DNA of 44,927 nt from assembly GCA_002441465.1 (NCBI GenBank), contig DJWE01000064.1, positions 1 to 44,927 of the forward strand. Direction: 5' to 3'. The notes beneath the pieces are model-generated. The model saw only the letters and a list, made by a program, of their open reading frames with translations. It did not search any database and had not been told where the DNA came from. The translations under genes were made by a program, and so were the position numbers. Below are positions 30,490-40,182 of the stretch, in pieces. The stretch comes from Propionibacteriaceae bacterium UBA6238 (GTDB taxonomy: Bacteria > Actinomycetota > Actinomycetes > Propionibacteriales > Propionibacteriaceae). Each line of letters begins with the position of its first letter. Within the stretch, counting starts at the first letter, position 1.

Positions 30490-32037
30490 ATGGACTTCGA
30501 GCAACGCTACCGAGCGGTCGCCACCCGCGACGCCCGCTTCGACGGGGCCTTCGTGCTCGCGGTTCGTACCACGGGCATCTACTGCCGTCCGTCGTGCCCG
30601 GCTCGCACGCCGAAACCGGGCAACGTGGAGTTCTTTCCGACCGGCGCGGCCGCGCACGAGTCCGGCTACCGCGCCTGCAAGCGCTGCCTGCCCGACGCCG
30701 TCCCCGGCTCGCCGGAGTGGAACCTACGCTCCGACGTCGCGACCCGTGCGATGCGGCTCATCGCCGACGGCGTGGTCGAGCGCGAGGGCGTCTCGGGACT
30801 GTCCGTCCGCCTGGGCTACACCGCGCGGCACCTGAACCGACTGCTCAGCGCCGAACTCGGCGCCGGGCCCCTCGCGCTCGCCCGGGCTCATCGAGCCCAG
30901 ACTGCCCGCGAACTCCTCGTCGGCACCGACTTGCCAGTCAGCGAGATCGCGTTCGCGTCCGGGTTCGGCAGTATTCGCCAGTTCAACGACACCATCGCCG
31001 CGGTCTACGACCGGACCCCGTCCCAACTGCGCGCCACGCGCCGCGTCCCCTCCCCCGCCGACTTGTCAGAATCTCGTTCGGCTATAGGCGAACGAGATTC
31101 TGACAAGTCGGCGATCGGGGTCGGGTTGCGGCTCACTCTCCCGGTGCGGCTGCCGTTCGACGCGGACGGGGTGTTCGCCTGGCTGGCGGCGCGGGCAGTC
31201 CCGGGCGTCGAGATGGGCGGCACCGACCACTACACCCGCGCGGTGCACCTGCCCGGCGGACCGGCCGTGTTCACGGTGACCTGGGACGGGGAGCGCCTGC
31301 GGCTCACGGCGTCCGTCGCGACGCTGGCGGATCTCACACCGCTGCTCGCCCGGGTCCGGCGCCTCTTCGACGCGGACGCCGATCCGGTCGGCATCGACGA
31401 GGCGCTCGCTGCCGACCCCGCCCTGGCCCGCTCCGTGCGCGCCGTCCCTGGCATCCGGCTGCCCGGTGCCGTGGACGCCCACGAGTTGTTGCTGCGAGCG
31501 CTGGTCGGCCAGCAGATCTCGGTCGCCGCGGCCCGCACCCAGCTCGACCGGCTCACCCAGGCCTGCGGCACCCGCCTGGACGCGCCGCACGAAGGGATCG
31601 ACCGGTTGTTCCCGACCCCGGCGCAGGTGGCCGAGCACGGCCACGAGGTGCTTGTCGGGCCACAGGCGAGGACGGCGAGCATCCTCGCCGTCGCCGGCCG
31701 GCTCGCCTGTGGCGAACTCGACCTCACCGTCGCCGACGATCCGCTGGACCAGCACGACCGGCTGATCGCCGAGCCCGGCATCGGCGAATGGACCGCCGGC
31801 TACGTCGCCATGCGGGTGCTGGGACATCCCGACATCCTGCCGACCGGAGACGTGGCACTGCGTCGGGGCGCAGCGGCGCTCGGCCTGCCCGACACCCCCG
31901 CGGCACTCGCGGCGTGGGGGACGCGGGTGTCGCCCTGGCGCTCGTACGCCGGCCTGCACCTGTGGCGCTCTGCCCCACCACCGACCCGCCGGCGCCGCCC
32001 AACGACCGGCTCGCGCGAACCCGTCCGCAACGCCTGA
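30490..32037 (+). CDS. alkA: Ada-AlkA fusion: regulator and 3-methyladenine DNA glycosylase
   Basis: 515-aa fusion protein. N-terminal Ada-type zinc domain with four Cys (GIYCRPSCPARTPKPGN and YRACKRCLP; one Cys accepts methyl groups), an AraC-type HTH (SVRLGYTARHLNRLLSAELG and ASGFGSIRQFNDTIAAVYDR), then an AlkA glycosylase with LRALVGQQISVAAARTQLDR, EPGIGEWTAGYVAMR and the catalytic-Asp stretch LPTGDVALRRG. It senses and removes alkylated bases. The linker (residues 189-208) is the in-frame 58-bp palindrome. Start ATG 30490 fits the family; ATG 30478 is in frame. It is followed by ogt 15 bp later. Confidence 0.93.
   Translation: MDFEQRYRAVATRDARFDGAFVLAVRTTGIYCRPSCPARTPKPGNVEFFPTGAAAHESGYRACKRCLPDAVPGSPEWNLRSDVATRAMRLIADGVVEREGVSGLSVRLGYTARHLNRLLSAELGAGPLALARAHRAQTARELLVGTDLPVSEIAFASGFGSIRQFNDTIAAVYDRTPSQLRATRRVPSPADLSESRSAIGERDSDKSAIGVGLRLTLPVRLPFDADGVFAWLAARAVPGVEMGGTDHYTRAVHLPGGPAVFTVTWDGERLRLTASVATLADLTPLLARVRRLFDADADPVGIDEALAADPALARSVRAVPGIRLPGAVDAHELLLRALVGQQISVAAARTQLDRLTQACGTRLDAPHEGIDRLFPTPAQVAEHGHEVLVGPQARTASILAVAGRLACGELDLTVADDPLDQHDRLIAEPGIGEWTAGYVAMRVLGHPDILPTGDVALRRGAAALGLPDTPAALAAWGTRVSPWRSYAGLHLWRSAPPPTRRRRPTTGSREPVRNA
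31056..31113. repeat. 58-bp in-frame palindromic element, copy B (in ada/alkA)
   Basis: Inverted repeat with perfect 25-bp arms (31056-31080 and 31089-31113) around GCTATAGG; only one pair is mismatched over the whole 58 bp. Read in frame it gives ADLSESRSAIGERDSDKSA in the linker between the HTH and glycosylase domains. The same length and centre occur at 14053-14110 in nadB. The opposite strand encodes nearly the same peptide in the equivalent frame (ADLSESRSPIAERDSDKSA). See findings. Confidence 0.88.
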
Positions 32038-32052
32038 CCAGAACGGAGAGAG

Positions 32053-32556
32053 ATGAAACTCACCACGATCGACACCCCCGACGGCCGGTTCACCCTGCTC
32101 GCGGACGACGGCGTCGTGCTCGCGTCCGGCTGGACCGACGACCCGGACGCGATCCTCACCCGCGTGCCGGCAGCCAGGCGTCCTGGCGAGGTCGAGACCG
32201 TTCCTCCCGACCATCCCGAGGTGGCCGGACCGGTGCGCGCAGCACGGGCCTACTACGCCGGGGACCTGGCCGCGATCGATTCGGTGCCCGTGCGGCAGTA
32301 CGGCAGCGACTGGCGGCGCGGCGGGTGGCAACGGCTACGCCGGATCCCCGCCGGCGAACCGTTGTCGTACGCGGGCTTCGCCGCAGCCCTCGGCAACCCG
32401 AACGCGGTGCGCGCCGCAGCCAGCATCTGCGCCAGCAACGCTCCGGCACTGTTCGTCCCCTGCCACCGGGTGCTTCGCGGAGACGGCAGCCTGGGCGGCT
32501 TCGCCTGGGGTGTGGACGTGAAGCGCTCCCTGCTCGATCGCGAGGCCGCCGGCTGA
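32053..32556 (+). CDS. ogt: Methylated-DNA--protein-cysteine methyltransferase
   Basis: 167-aa suicide repair protein that transfers methyl from O6-methylguanine to its own cysteine. Seen: the active-site VPCHRVLRGDGSLGGFAWGV (Cys in PCHRV), the HTH-like RIPAGEPLSYAGFAAALGNP, and NAVRAAASICASNAPALFVP. The N-terminal part is short, as in Ogt-type proteins. GGAGAG precedes ATG 32053. It stands right behind ada/alkA, a common repair pairing, and converges with the hydrolase gene (4-bp gap). Confidence 0.94.
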   Translation: MKLTTIDTPDGRFTLLADDGVVLASGWTDDPDAILTRVPAARRPGEVETVPPDHPEVAGPVRAARAYYAGDLAAIDSVPVRQYGSDWRRGGWQRLRRIPAGEPLSYAGFAAALGNPNAVRAAASICASNAPALFVPCHRVLRGDGSLGGFAWGVDVKRSLLDREAAG

Positions 32557-32560
32557 GCCG

Positions 32561-33241
32561 CTACTCGGCGGACGGAACCGGCTCGAGGACGTCGGCGATG
32601 AAGGTGAGCACCGAACCCACCAGCAACTGCTCCCGCTCTGCTGCCGCAGGCCCCGGCAGGCTCTTCGTGGGGGCGAGGGAGTGGGTGGCCTCGGGCACGG
32701 GCACGGTTCGCTCGCCCGAATAGCCGGCGTCGGCGAGGGCGCGGGCGATGTCGGCCGGACCGCCGAACGGGTCGCTCACTCCCTGCAGAACCAGCACCGG
32801 TGCGCCGACCGCAGCCAACTCCGACACCCGGCTCTTGTGGGGCTTTCCCGGCGGGTGCAGCGGGAACGACAGCGCGACCAGCCCCGTCGTCCCGGCGTCG
32901 AAACAGCGGCAGGCGCACCGGGCGCCGGCGCTGCGTCCACCGGCGAACAGGGGCACTCCCGCCCATTCGGCCCGCACGCGTTCGAGCGCGGGCAGCCAGC
33001 CGCGATCGAGGCTGGCCGGGGGCCCGGCGACCTTGCGTCCGGCGACCAGCCAGGGCTGGCGGTAGCGAGCCACGCTCACCCCGGACGCCGGCAGCTCTCG
33101 GGCCAGCAGGGCCAGGTCCCACGCGTCCACCCCACCGCCGGCTCCGTGCCCGAGCAGGAGCGCGGCCAGCGGGGCGACCGCAGCGTCCAGCATCAGTTCG
33201 CCGGGTCCGTCGGGAGTCTCCACGCGCACGGTTTCGGTCAT
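32561..33241 (-). CDS. Alpha/beta hydrolase family protein (KANL3/Tex30-like)
   Basis: 226-aa small alpha/beta hydrolase. Seen: oxyanion-type LLLGHGAGGGVDAWDL (28-43), nucleophile elbow FAGGRSAGARCACRCF with Ser in GRSAG, acid strand APVLVLQGVSDPFGG, and a final ATHSL with the catalytic His. The full triad is present. Resembles the Tex30/KANL3-type dienelactone-hydrolase-like family; substrate unknown. ATG 33241 starts the fold; the in-frame start 13 codons earlier adds nothing typical. Compare the decayed fragment at 19288-19530. Confidence 0.84.
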   Translation of the reverse strand: MTETVRVETPDGPGELMLDAAVAPLAALLLGHGAGGGVDAWDLALLARELPASGVSVARYRQPWLVAGRKVAGPPASLDRGWLPALERVRAEWAGVPLFAGGRSAGARCACRCFDAGTTGLVALSFPLHPPGKPHKSRVSELAAVGAPVLVLQGVSDPFGGPADIARALADAGYSGERTVPVPEATHSLAPTKSLPGPAAAEREQLLVGSVLTFIADVLEPVPSAE

Positions 33242-33312
33242 GGGTCCAGTCTGGCCCGTCCACGCCGGGCGACGTGGCATGCTGAGGCAGACACCGCAGC
33301 CAGGAGCGCAAC

Positions 33313-35352
<2,040 letters not shown>

Positions 35353-35358
35353 TCCGGC

Positions 35359-38172
35359 TCACGCTTCGGCGGGCTCGGGCTCCTCAACCGGCACGGCTTC
35401 GGCCACAGGCGCAGGCTCGGCGGCAGGCAGCTCGAGCGCGGGAGTCGCGGCCTCGATCTCCGCAACCGGTGCCTCGGACGCCGGCTCCACGACTGCCTCG
35501 GACGCGATGTCGGACGCCGCCTCCACCACTGCCTCGGACGCGGGCTCAGTAGCGGCCACCTCCGTCGCGTGGGCGTGCTCGGTGGCGTGCGCGATGATCA
35601 TCAGCGGCGACGGACCGGCCGGCTTGGCCGGCTCCTCCTTCTTGGCCCGGGAGCTGCGACGCGTGGTCTGGTTGCCGCCTCGTCCGCGGCGCCCCGACTC
35701 CCGTTCGCCCCCATCGGCGGGAGCTTGGGAGGCGACCGGGGCGTCATGCACGTGGTAGCCGCGTCCCTTGCAGGTCTCGCACGCCACGGTGAACGCCTCG
35801 GCCAAGCCGGTGCCGATCTTCTTGCGGGTCATCTGGACGAGCCCGAGCGAGGTGACCTCGGCCACCTGGTGTCGAGTGCGGTCGCGACCCAGGCACTCGA
35901 CCAGCCGGCGCAGCAACAGCTCGCGGTTGGCCGGCAGGACCATGTCGATGAAGTCGATCACGATGATGCCGCCGATGTCGCGCAGCCGTAGCTGGCGCAC
36001 GATCTCCTCGGCGGCCTCCAGGTTGTTGGAGGTGACCGTCGCCTCGAGGTTGCCCGAGGTTCCGGTGAACTTGCCGGTGTTGACGTCGATCACCGTCATG
36101 GCCTCGGTGCGGTCGATGATCAGCGAGCCGCCAGAGGGCAGGAACACCTTCCGCTCCAGCGCCTTGGCGACCTGCTCGTGCACCCGGTGGGCATCGAAGA
36201 TGTCGCCCTTCTCGGACCGGTCCCAGCGATGCAGACGCTCGGCCAGGTGCGGCGCCACATGCTCCACGTAGGCCTGAACCGTGTCGTAGGCGTCGTCGGC
36301 AGCACCGTTACCGTCCACGATCAAGGTTGCGAAGTCCTCGGTGAACAAGTCCCGCACGATTCGGACGGTGAGGTCGGGTTCGGCGTAGAGCAGCTGCGGC
36401 GCCTGGCCGGACGTCGACTTCTTCTCCAGCACCTCCCATTGCGCCTTGAGCCGGTTCACGTCCCGGACGAGCTCGTCCTCGCTTGCTCCCTCGGCCGCGG
36501 TGCGCACGATGACCGACGCATCGGGCCCGATCAGCTCATCGAGGATGCTCTTAAGCCGCTTGCGCTCGCTCTCGGGGAGCTTGCGCGAGATTCCGGACAG
36601 GTGCCCGCCCGGGGAGTACACGACGTAGCGACCCGGAATGGAGATGTGCGAGGTCAGTCGCGCGCCCTTCGCGCCGACCGGATCCTTGCTCACCTGCACC
36701 AAGACCTGCTGGCCGGACTTGAAGACCTTCTCGACCTTCTTGTCCGCCCCGGTGACACCGAAAGAATCCCAGTCGACCTCGCCGGCGTAGAGGACGGCGT
36801 TGCGGCCCCGACCGATGTCGACGAACGCCGCCTCCATGCTCGGCAGCACGTTCTGCACTCGGCCCAGGTAGATGTTGCCGATCATCGAGGTCGCGGAAGC
36901 CCGGTCGACATAGTGCTCGACGAGGATCCCGTCCTCCATCACCGCGATCTGCGAGTAGTCCTCGGCCTGCCGGATCAGCATGGTGCGCTCCACCGACTCC
37001 CGACGAGCCAGGAACTCCGACTCGCTCAGGATCGGGGCGCGCCGGCGGCCGGCGGCCCGTCCCTCACGGCGGCGCTGCTTCTTGGCCTCCATCCGGGTGG
37101 AGCCTTCGATGCCGGTGACCTCGTCGCTCACGCTCGAGCGGCGTCGCGGCTCGCGGACCCGGACGACGACGTCCACGCCGTCGTCCTCACCGTCGGCGGA
37201 GTCCTCGCCCCGGCGGCGGCGCCGGCGACGACGACGCGACGTGCCCTCGGCGGCCGGTTCGTCACCGGCATCCGCAGTGGAGTCCTCGGTGGCGGCGGGT
37301 TCGCCCTCGTCGGACTCCTCACCGTCCCCGTCGCCCTCGGCGTCCGCCGTTCCCTCGCCCGCGCCACGACGGCGGCGACGGCCACCGCGGCGACGCCGAC
37401 GACGACGCGGCGTGGCGTCGTCACCTTCGGCTTCAGCTTCGGCTTCGTCGCCCTCGGCGGCGGAGTCCTCGTCCTCCAGCAGCTCGTCTGCCTCGGCGGC
37501 ATCGGCTGCGGAATCGTCGGTCTCCTCTTCAGTTTCCTCGGCGGCCTCGGGCTCGGCCTGGACCAGGCGTCCACCGATCACGGCGGCCAGCGAGTCGAGC
37601 ACCTGATCGGGAGTGGCCTCCTCGTCGAGACCGATGCTCTGCGCGAGCCCGGCCTTCCGCGTCCGTGCCCGGCCGGAGTGAGCCAGCTCGGCCAGGCTGG
37701 CCGCGACCTCATCGTGATCTGCAGGCGGCTCTGCCACCGGCTCGGCCGGACGCGCCACGCGACGCTTCCGGGTTGTCTTGCGCGCCGGCTCGGGCTCGGC
37801 CGGAACCGGCTCCACCGCGGGAGCGGGCTCGGGCTCTGGGGTCGGCGCCACGCCGGCATCGGCGGCGATCATCGGTTCCTGCGCCGGCTCGGCAACCTTG
37901 GCGCGGCTGCGCCGGGTGCGCTTCGGCGCGGGCTCGGCCACCGGGGTCTCAACGACCGGGGCCTCGGCAACGGGAGCCTCGGCAACCGGCGCCGCCTCCG
38001 GCGAGGTCGTCCCGGTCGAGTCGACCTCGGAAACAGCCGAGGTTTCGGCGACCGCGGACGGGGGTCCGGCCGGTCGACGCGCCGCCCGTCGGCGCCGGGT
38101 CGGCGCGGTCGCGGTGGGCTCCGGCTCGGCCTGAGCGGACTGGTCAGTATTCGGGTGTTCGGAATCGAGCAC
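35359..38172 (-). CDS. rne: Ribonuclease E/G family protein (Rne/Rng)
   Basis: 937-aa endoribonuclease for RNA decay and processing. The N-terminal 380 residues are low-complexity: Pro/Ala/Glu-rich, acidic stretches and Arg clusters (RRRRRRRRGGRRRRR), probably an RNA- or protein-binding scaffold. The catalytic core follows: S1-type NIYLGRVQNVLPSMEAAFVD, DRTEAMTVIDVNTGKFTGTS with catalytic acids, GGIIVIDFIDM, and the zinc-link CETCKGRGYHVHD. The C-terminal tail is Ala/Glu-rich. Start GTG 38172 with AAGGAG 7 nt before, chosen over the in-frame GTG/ATG 11 codons upstream. In many actinobacteria rne lies next to rplU-rpmA; here nadE, the hydrolase, ogt and alkA stand between. Confidence 0.95.
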   Translation of the reverse strand: MLDSEHPNTDQSAQAEPEPTATAPTRRRRAARRPAGPPSAVAETSAVSEVDSTGTTSPEAAPVAEAPVAEAPVVETPVAEPAPKRTRRSRAKVAEPAQEPMIAADAGVAPTPEPEPAPAVEPVPAEPEPARKTTRKRRVARPAEPVAEPPADHDEVAASLAELAHSGRARTRKAGLAQSIGLDEEATPDQVLDSLAAVIGGRLVQAEPEAAEETEEETDDSAADAAEADELLEDEDSAAEGDEAEAEAEGDDATPRRRRRRRGGRRRRRGAGEGTADAEGDGDGEESDEGEPAATEDSTADAGDEPAAEGTSRRRRRRRRRGEDSADGEDDGVDVVVRVREPRRRSSVSDEVTGIEGSTRMEAKKQRRREGRAAGRRRAPILSESEFLARRESVERTMLIRQAEDYSQIAVMEDGILVEHYVDRASATSMIGNIYLGRVQNVLPSMEAAFVDIGRGRNAVLYAGEVDWDSFGVTGADKKVEKVFKSGQQVLVQVSKDPVGAKGARLTSHISIPGRYVVYSPGGHLSGISRKLPESERKRLKSILDELIGPDASVIVRTAAEGASEDELVRDVNRLKAQWEVLEKKSTSGQAPQLLYAEPDLTVRIVRDLFTEDFATLIVDGNGAADDAYDTVQAYVEHVAPHLAERLHRWDRSEKGDIFDAHRVHEQVAKALERKVFLPSGGSLIIDRTEAMTVIDVNTGKFTGTSGNLEATVTSNNLEAAEEIVRQLRLRDIGGIIVIDFIDMVLPANRELLLRRLVECLGRDRTRHQVAEVTSLGLVQMTRKKIGTGLAEAFTVACETCKGRGYHVHDAPVASQAPADGGERESGRRGRGGNQTTRRSSRAKKEEPAKPAGPSPLMIIAHATEHAHATEVAATEPASEAVVEAASDIASEAVVEPASEAPVAEIEAATPALELPAAEPAPVAEAVPVEEPEPAEA

Positions 38173-38422
38173 TCTTGCTCTCCTTAAGCGGCGGGGGTGC
38201 CGCAACCGTGGCTGCCATGGGCAGCGAAGCCTGTTCTGGTCGGAAGCCGTTCCGCCGTCACCCCCGCGGTCGACTCGCGTCGCGGTGAGGTCCCGGCGTC
38301 AACAACCGATCTGTCACATCGGTCCACGTACTTCCGTTGGTCGCGGGTCTGGATGACTCCGACCTGGTTCCCAGTATTCCACACTCCCCCGGTAGCACCC
38401 AGCAAGGCACGGGCGTCCCGGT
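38173..38422 (-). other. rne leader / intergenic region, about 250 bp
   Basis: Between rne and the TIGR03936 gene. It holds the rne ribosome binding site (AAGGAG) at its left end and several GC-rich inverted segments, but I could not fix a promoter with confidence. Its length would allow a leader of over 150 nt, as in other bacteria where RNase E controls its own mRNA; that is only an inference. Confidence 0.3.
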
Positions 38423-39127
38423 TCAGTCAGCGAGCGGATCGCGGATGCGTTCGCCGTCCCAGGCGCCCTGCTCGAGGCGCGTGAACAGTGCCGGTCCGGC
38501 GATGCCCAGTGCGGGACGGACCAGCCGCAGCGCCTGCACCACGTCATCGGGACGCACCAGCGGTTCGCCGATCGCGGAGACCAGCTCGACCCGATCACCG
38601 TTCGCGCCCAGTGTGATCACGGCACCGCGGACGTCGAAGCGGCGCAGGCCGGTCTTGGTCATCCGCTCCACCTCGACCTGCGCCGAGGCGAGCAGCTCTG
38701 CCACGGCCCCGGCGAGTTCCCCCGGCTCGACTCCGGCGAGCAGGATCTCCCAGCGTGAGGCAGTGAGCCGATCGGCCAGAGCGCCCGGGGTGGCCTCCAC
38801 CACCTCGACGATCACCAACCCGTCCGGCATGGCGGCGTTGAGCGCGTCCCTCACCTCGTCCGGATCGCGGACCGCGGCAAGGCCGAGCTCCAGGTACTCC
38901 GCCTCAGTGGCGGCTCCGGTGGGCGAGGCGTTGGCGTAGCTGATCCTCGGGTGCGGGCTGAAGCCGGAGGAAAACGCCATCGGGATCTCCGCCCGGCGCA
39001 GCGCCCGCTCGAACGCACGCCCGAAGTCGCGGTGCGACGCGAACCGCGCCCGTCCTCGCTTGGCGTAGCGCACCCGCAGCCGCTGCACCGGCGGGGCCTG
39101 CTGTTCCGGTTGTCTCCTGGGCGTCAC
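38423..39127 (-). CDS. TIGR03936 family radical-SAM-associated protein (DUF2344)
   Basis: 234-aa protein of the DUF2344/TIGR03936 family, usually coded right beside the TIGR03960 B12-binding radical SAM protein; the pair may modify RNA or ribosomes, but no function is proven. Seen: LRVRYAKRGRARFASHRDFG followed by RAFERALRRAEIPMAFSSGF and SPHPRISYANASPTGAATEA, the typical family start. GTG 39127 follows TAGGAT by 8 nt. Here its usual partner is 4.7 kb away with four genes in between. It precedes rne on the same strand. Confidence 0.88.
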   Translation of the reverse strand: MTPRRQPEQQAPPVQRLRVRYAKRGRARFASHRDFGRAFERALRRAEIPMAFSSGFSPHPRISYANASPTGAATEAEYLELGLAAVRDPDEVRDALNAAMPDGLVIVEVVEATPGALADRLTASRWEILLAGVEPGELAGAVAELLASAQVEVERMTKTGLRRFDVRGAVITLGANGDRVELVSAIGEPLVRPDDVVQALRLVRPALGIAGPALFTRLEQGAWDGERIRDPLAD

Positions 39128-39135
39128 GCCGGAAG

Positions 39136-39141
39136 ATCCTA
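39136..39141 (-). promoter_or_regulatory. -10 box TAGGAT before the TIGR03936 gene
   Basis: TAGGAT followed by CTTCCGGC (8 nt) and GTG 39127. No Shine-Dalgarno sequence, so a leaderless or nearly leaderless start is likely. Confidence 0.45.
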
Positions 39142-39217
39142 CGGCGTTTCGCAGACGTCATGCCCCGGGCGCGACCGCGTCCGCCGGGTCCGGGGCGCAC
39201 GGCGGCCCGACGAACCG

Positions 39218-39223
39218 TAGGCT
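39218..39223 (+). promoter_or_regulatory. -10 box TAGGCT, leaderless start of GNAT gene
   Basis: TAGGCT followed by GCGGGG (6 nt) and GTG 39230. It diverges from the TAGGAT box of the TIGR03936 gene 76 bp away. Confidence 0.55.
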
Positions 39224-39229
39224 GCGGGG

Positions 39230-39721
39230 GTGATCGTCGTACGCAGGGCCGAACCGGGTGAATACCCCGCGATCGGAGAGTTGACCGCACAGGCATACCT
39301 GGCCGGCGGAGGTCTTCCGGCCGGAGATCCGTACTACAACGTGCTTCGTGACGCCGCGGGGCGCGATCGGGACGCCGAACTGTGGGTCGCCGCGGACGCG
39401 GACGGCCGGTTACTGGGCACCGTGACCTGGTGCCCGGCCGATTCCGCCTACCGCGAGCTCGGTAGACCCGACGAAGGCGAGTTCAGGACGCTGGCCGTAT
39501 CCCCCGACGCACGGGGACGCGGGGTCGGCGAGGCCCTGGTGCGGCGCTGTCTCACCCTGGCCGAGGACGCCGGATTTCGGGCCGTAGTGATCTCGACGGC
39601 GGGCTGGATGCTCGCCGCCCACCGCCTGTACCACCGGTTGGGATTCCACGCCGAGCCCGACCGGGACTGGTCTCCGCGGCCGGAGATCATCCTGCACGCC
39701 ATGGTGCGTCCCCTGCCCTGA
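39230..39721 (+). CDS. GNAT family N-acetyltransferase
   Basis: 163-aa acetyltransferase of the GNAT fold, using acetyl-CoA. Seen: the start VVRRAEPGEYPAIGELTAQA, then FRTLAVSPDARGRGVGEALV with the acetyl-CoA pyrophosphate loop (RGRGVGEAL), and the C-terminal LAAHRLYHRLGFHAEPDRDW. The substrate amine cannot be told. GTG 39230 is the start (leaderless promoter). It converges with the VOC gene, 14 bp apart. Confidence 0.88.
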   Translation: MIVVRRAEPGEYPAIGELTAQAYLAGGGLPAGDPYYNVLRDAAGRDRDAELWVAADADGRLLGTVTWCPADSAYRELGRPDEGEFRTLAVSPDARGRGVGEALVRRCLTLAEDAGFRAVVISTAGWMLAAHRLYHRLGFHAEPDRDWSPRPEIILHAMVRPLP

Positions 39722-39735
39722 CCGGCAGGTCGTGC

Positions 39736-40182
39736 CTAGGTCAGGCAGAACTCGTTGCCTTCGGGATCGGCCATCGTGTACCACCGGTGCGGTCCCTGCG
39801 CCGCCTCCCACAACAGGCTCGCGCCGCGGGCGAGCAGCGCGTCCCTGGCCTGGTCGAGATCGGCACCGTCCAGAGTCGCCCGCACGTCGATGTGCATCCG
39901 GTTCTTGCCTGCCTTGGCCTCCGGCACAGCCATGAACAGGATCCGCGCGCAGGGGCTGCCCTCGGGCGCGTCCGGCTGTCGGATCGCCTGCCCCTCGACC
40001 CAGACCAGCGTGCCGCGGTGCAGCTTCGTGTCGGTCTCGGACGCATAACCCTCGGCGATCATGCGGCGGATGAAGCCCTCATCGGAGGGTTCCACCTGCC
40101 AGCCCAGCGTCTCGCCCCACCAGTCGGCGAGCGTGTGAGGATCGGCGCTGTCGAGGACGACCTGGAAGGCCAGTGCGGTCAT
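39736..40182 (-). CDS. VOC (glyoxalase/bleomycin resistance) family protein
   Basis: 148-aa vicinal-oxygen-chelate protein. Seen: FQVVLDSADPHTLADWWGET and LGWQVEPSDEG at the start, HIDVRATLDGADLDQARDAL, and the end GPHRWYTMADPEGNEFCLT, typical of a glyoxalase-like fold with a metal site. Reaction unknown. ATG 40182 overlaps the SulP stop by 4 nt (ATGA), so it is co-translated with the transporter. Confidence 0.86.
   Translation of the reverse strand: MTALAFQVVLDSADPHTLADWWGETLGWQVEPSDEGFIRRMIAEGYASETDTKLHRGTLVWVEGQAIRQPDAPEGSPCARILFMAVPEAKAGKNRMHIDVRATLDGADLDQARDALLARGASLLWEAAQGPHRWYTMADPEGNEFCLT

Noticed and set aside
37041..37606. Alternative Arg/Ser-rich proteins opposite the rne N-terminus
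   Set aside because: They come from the low-complexity charged repeats of rne read in other frames.
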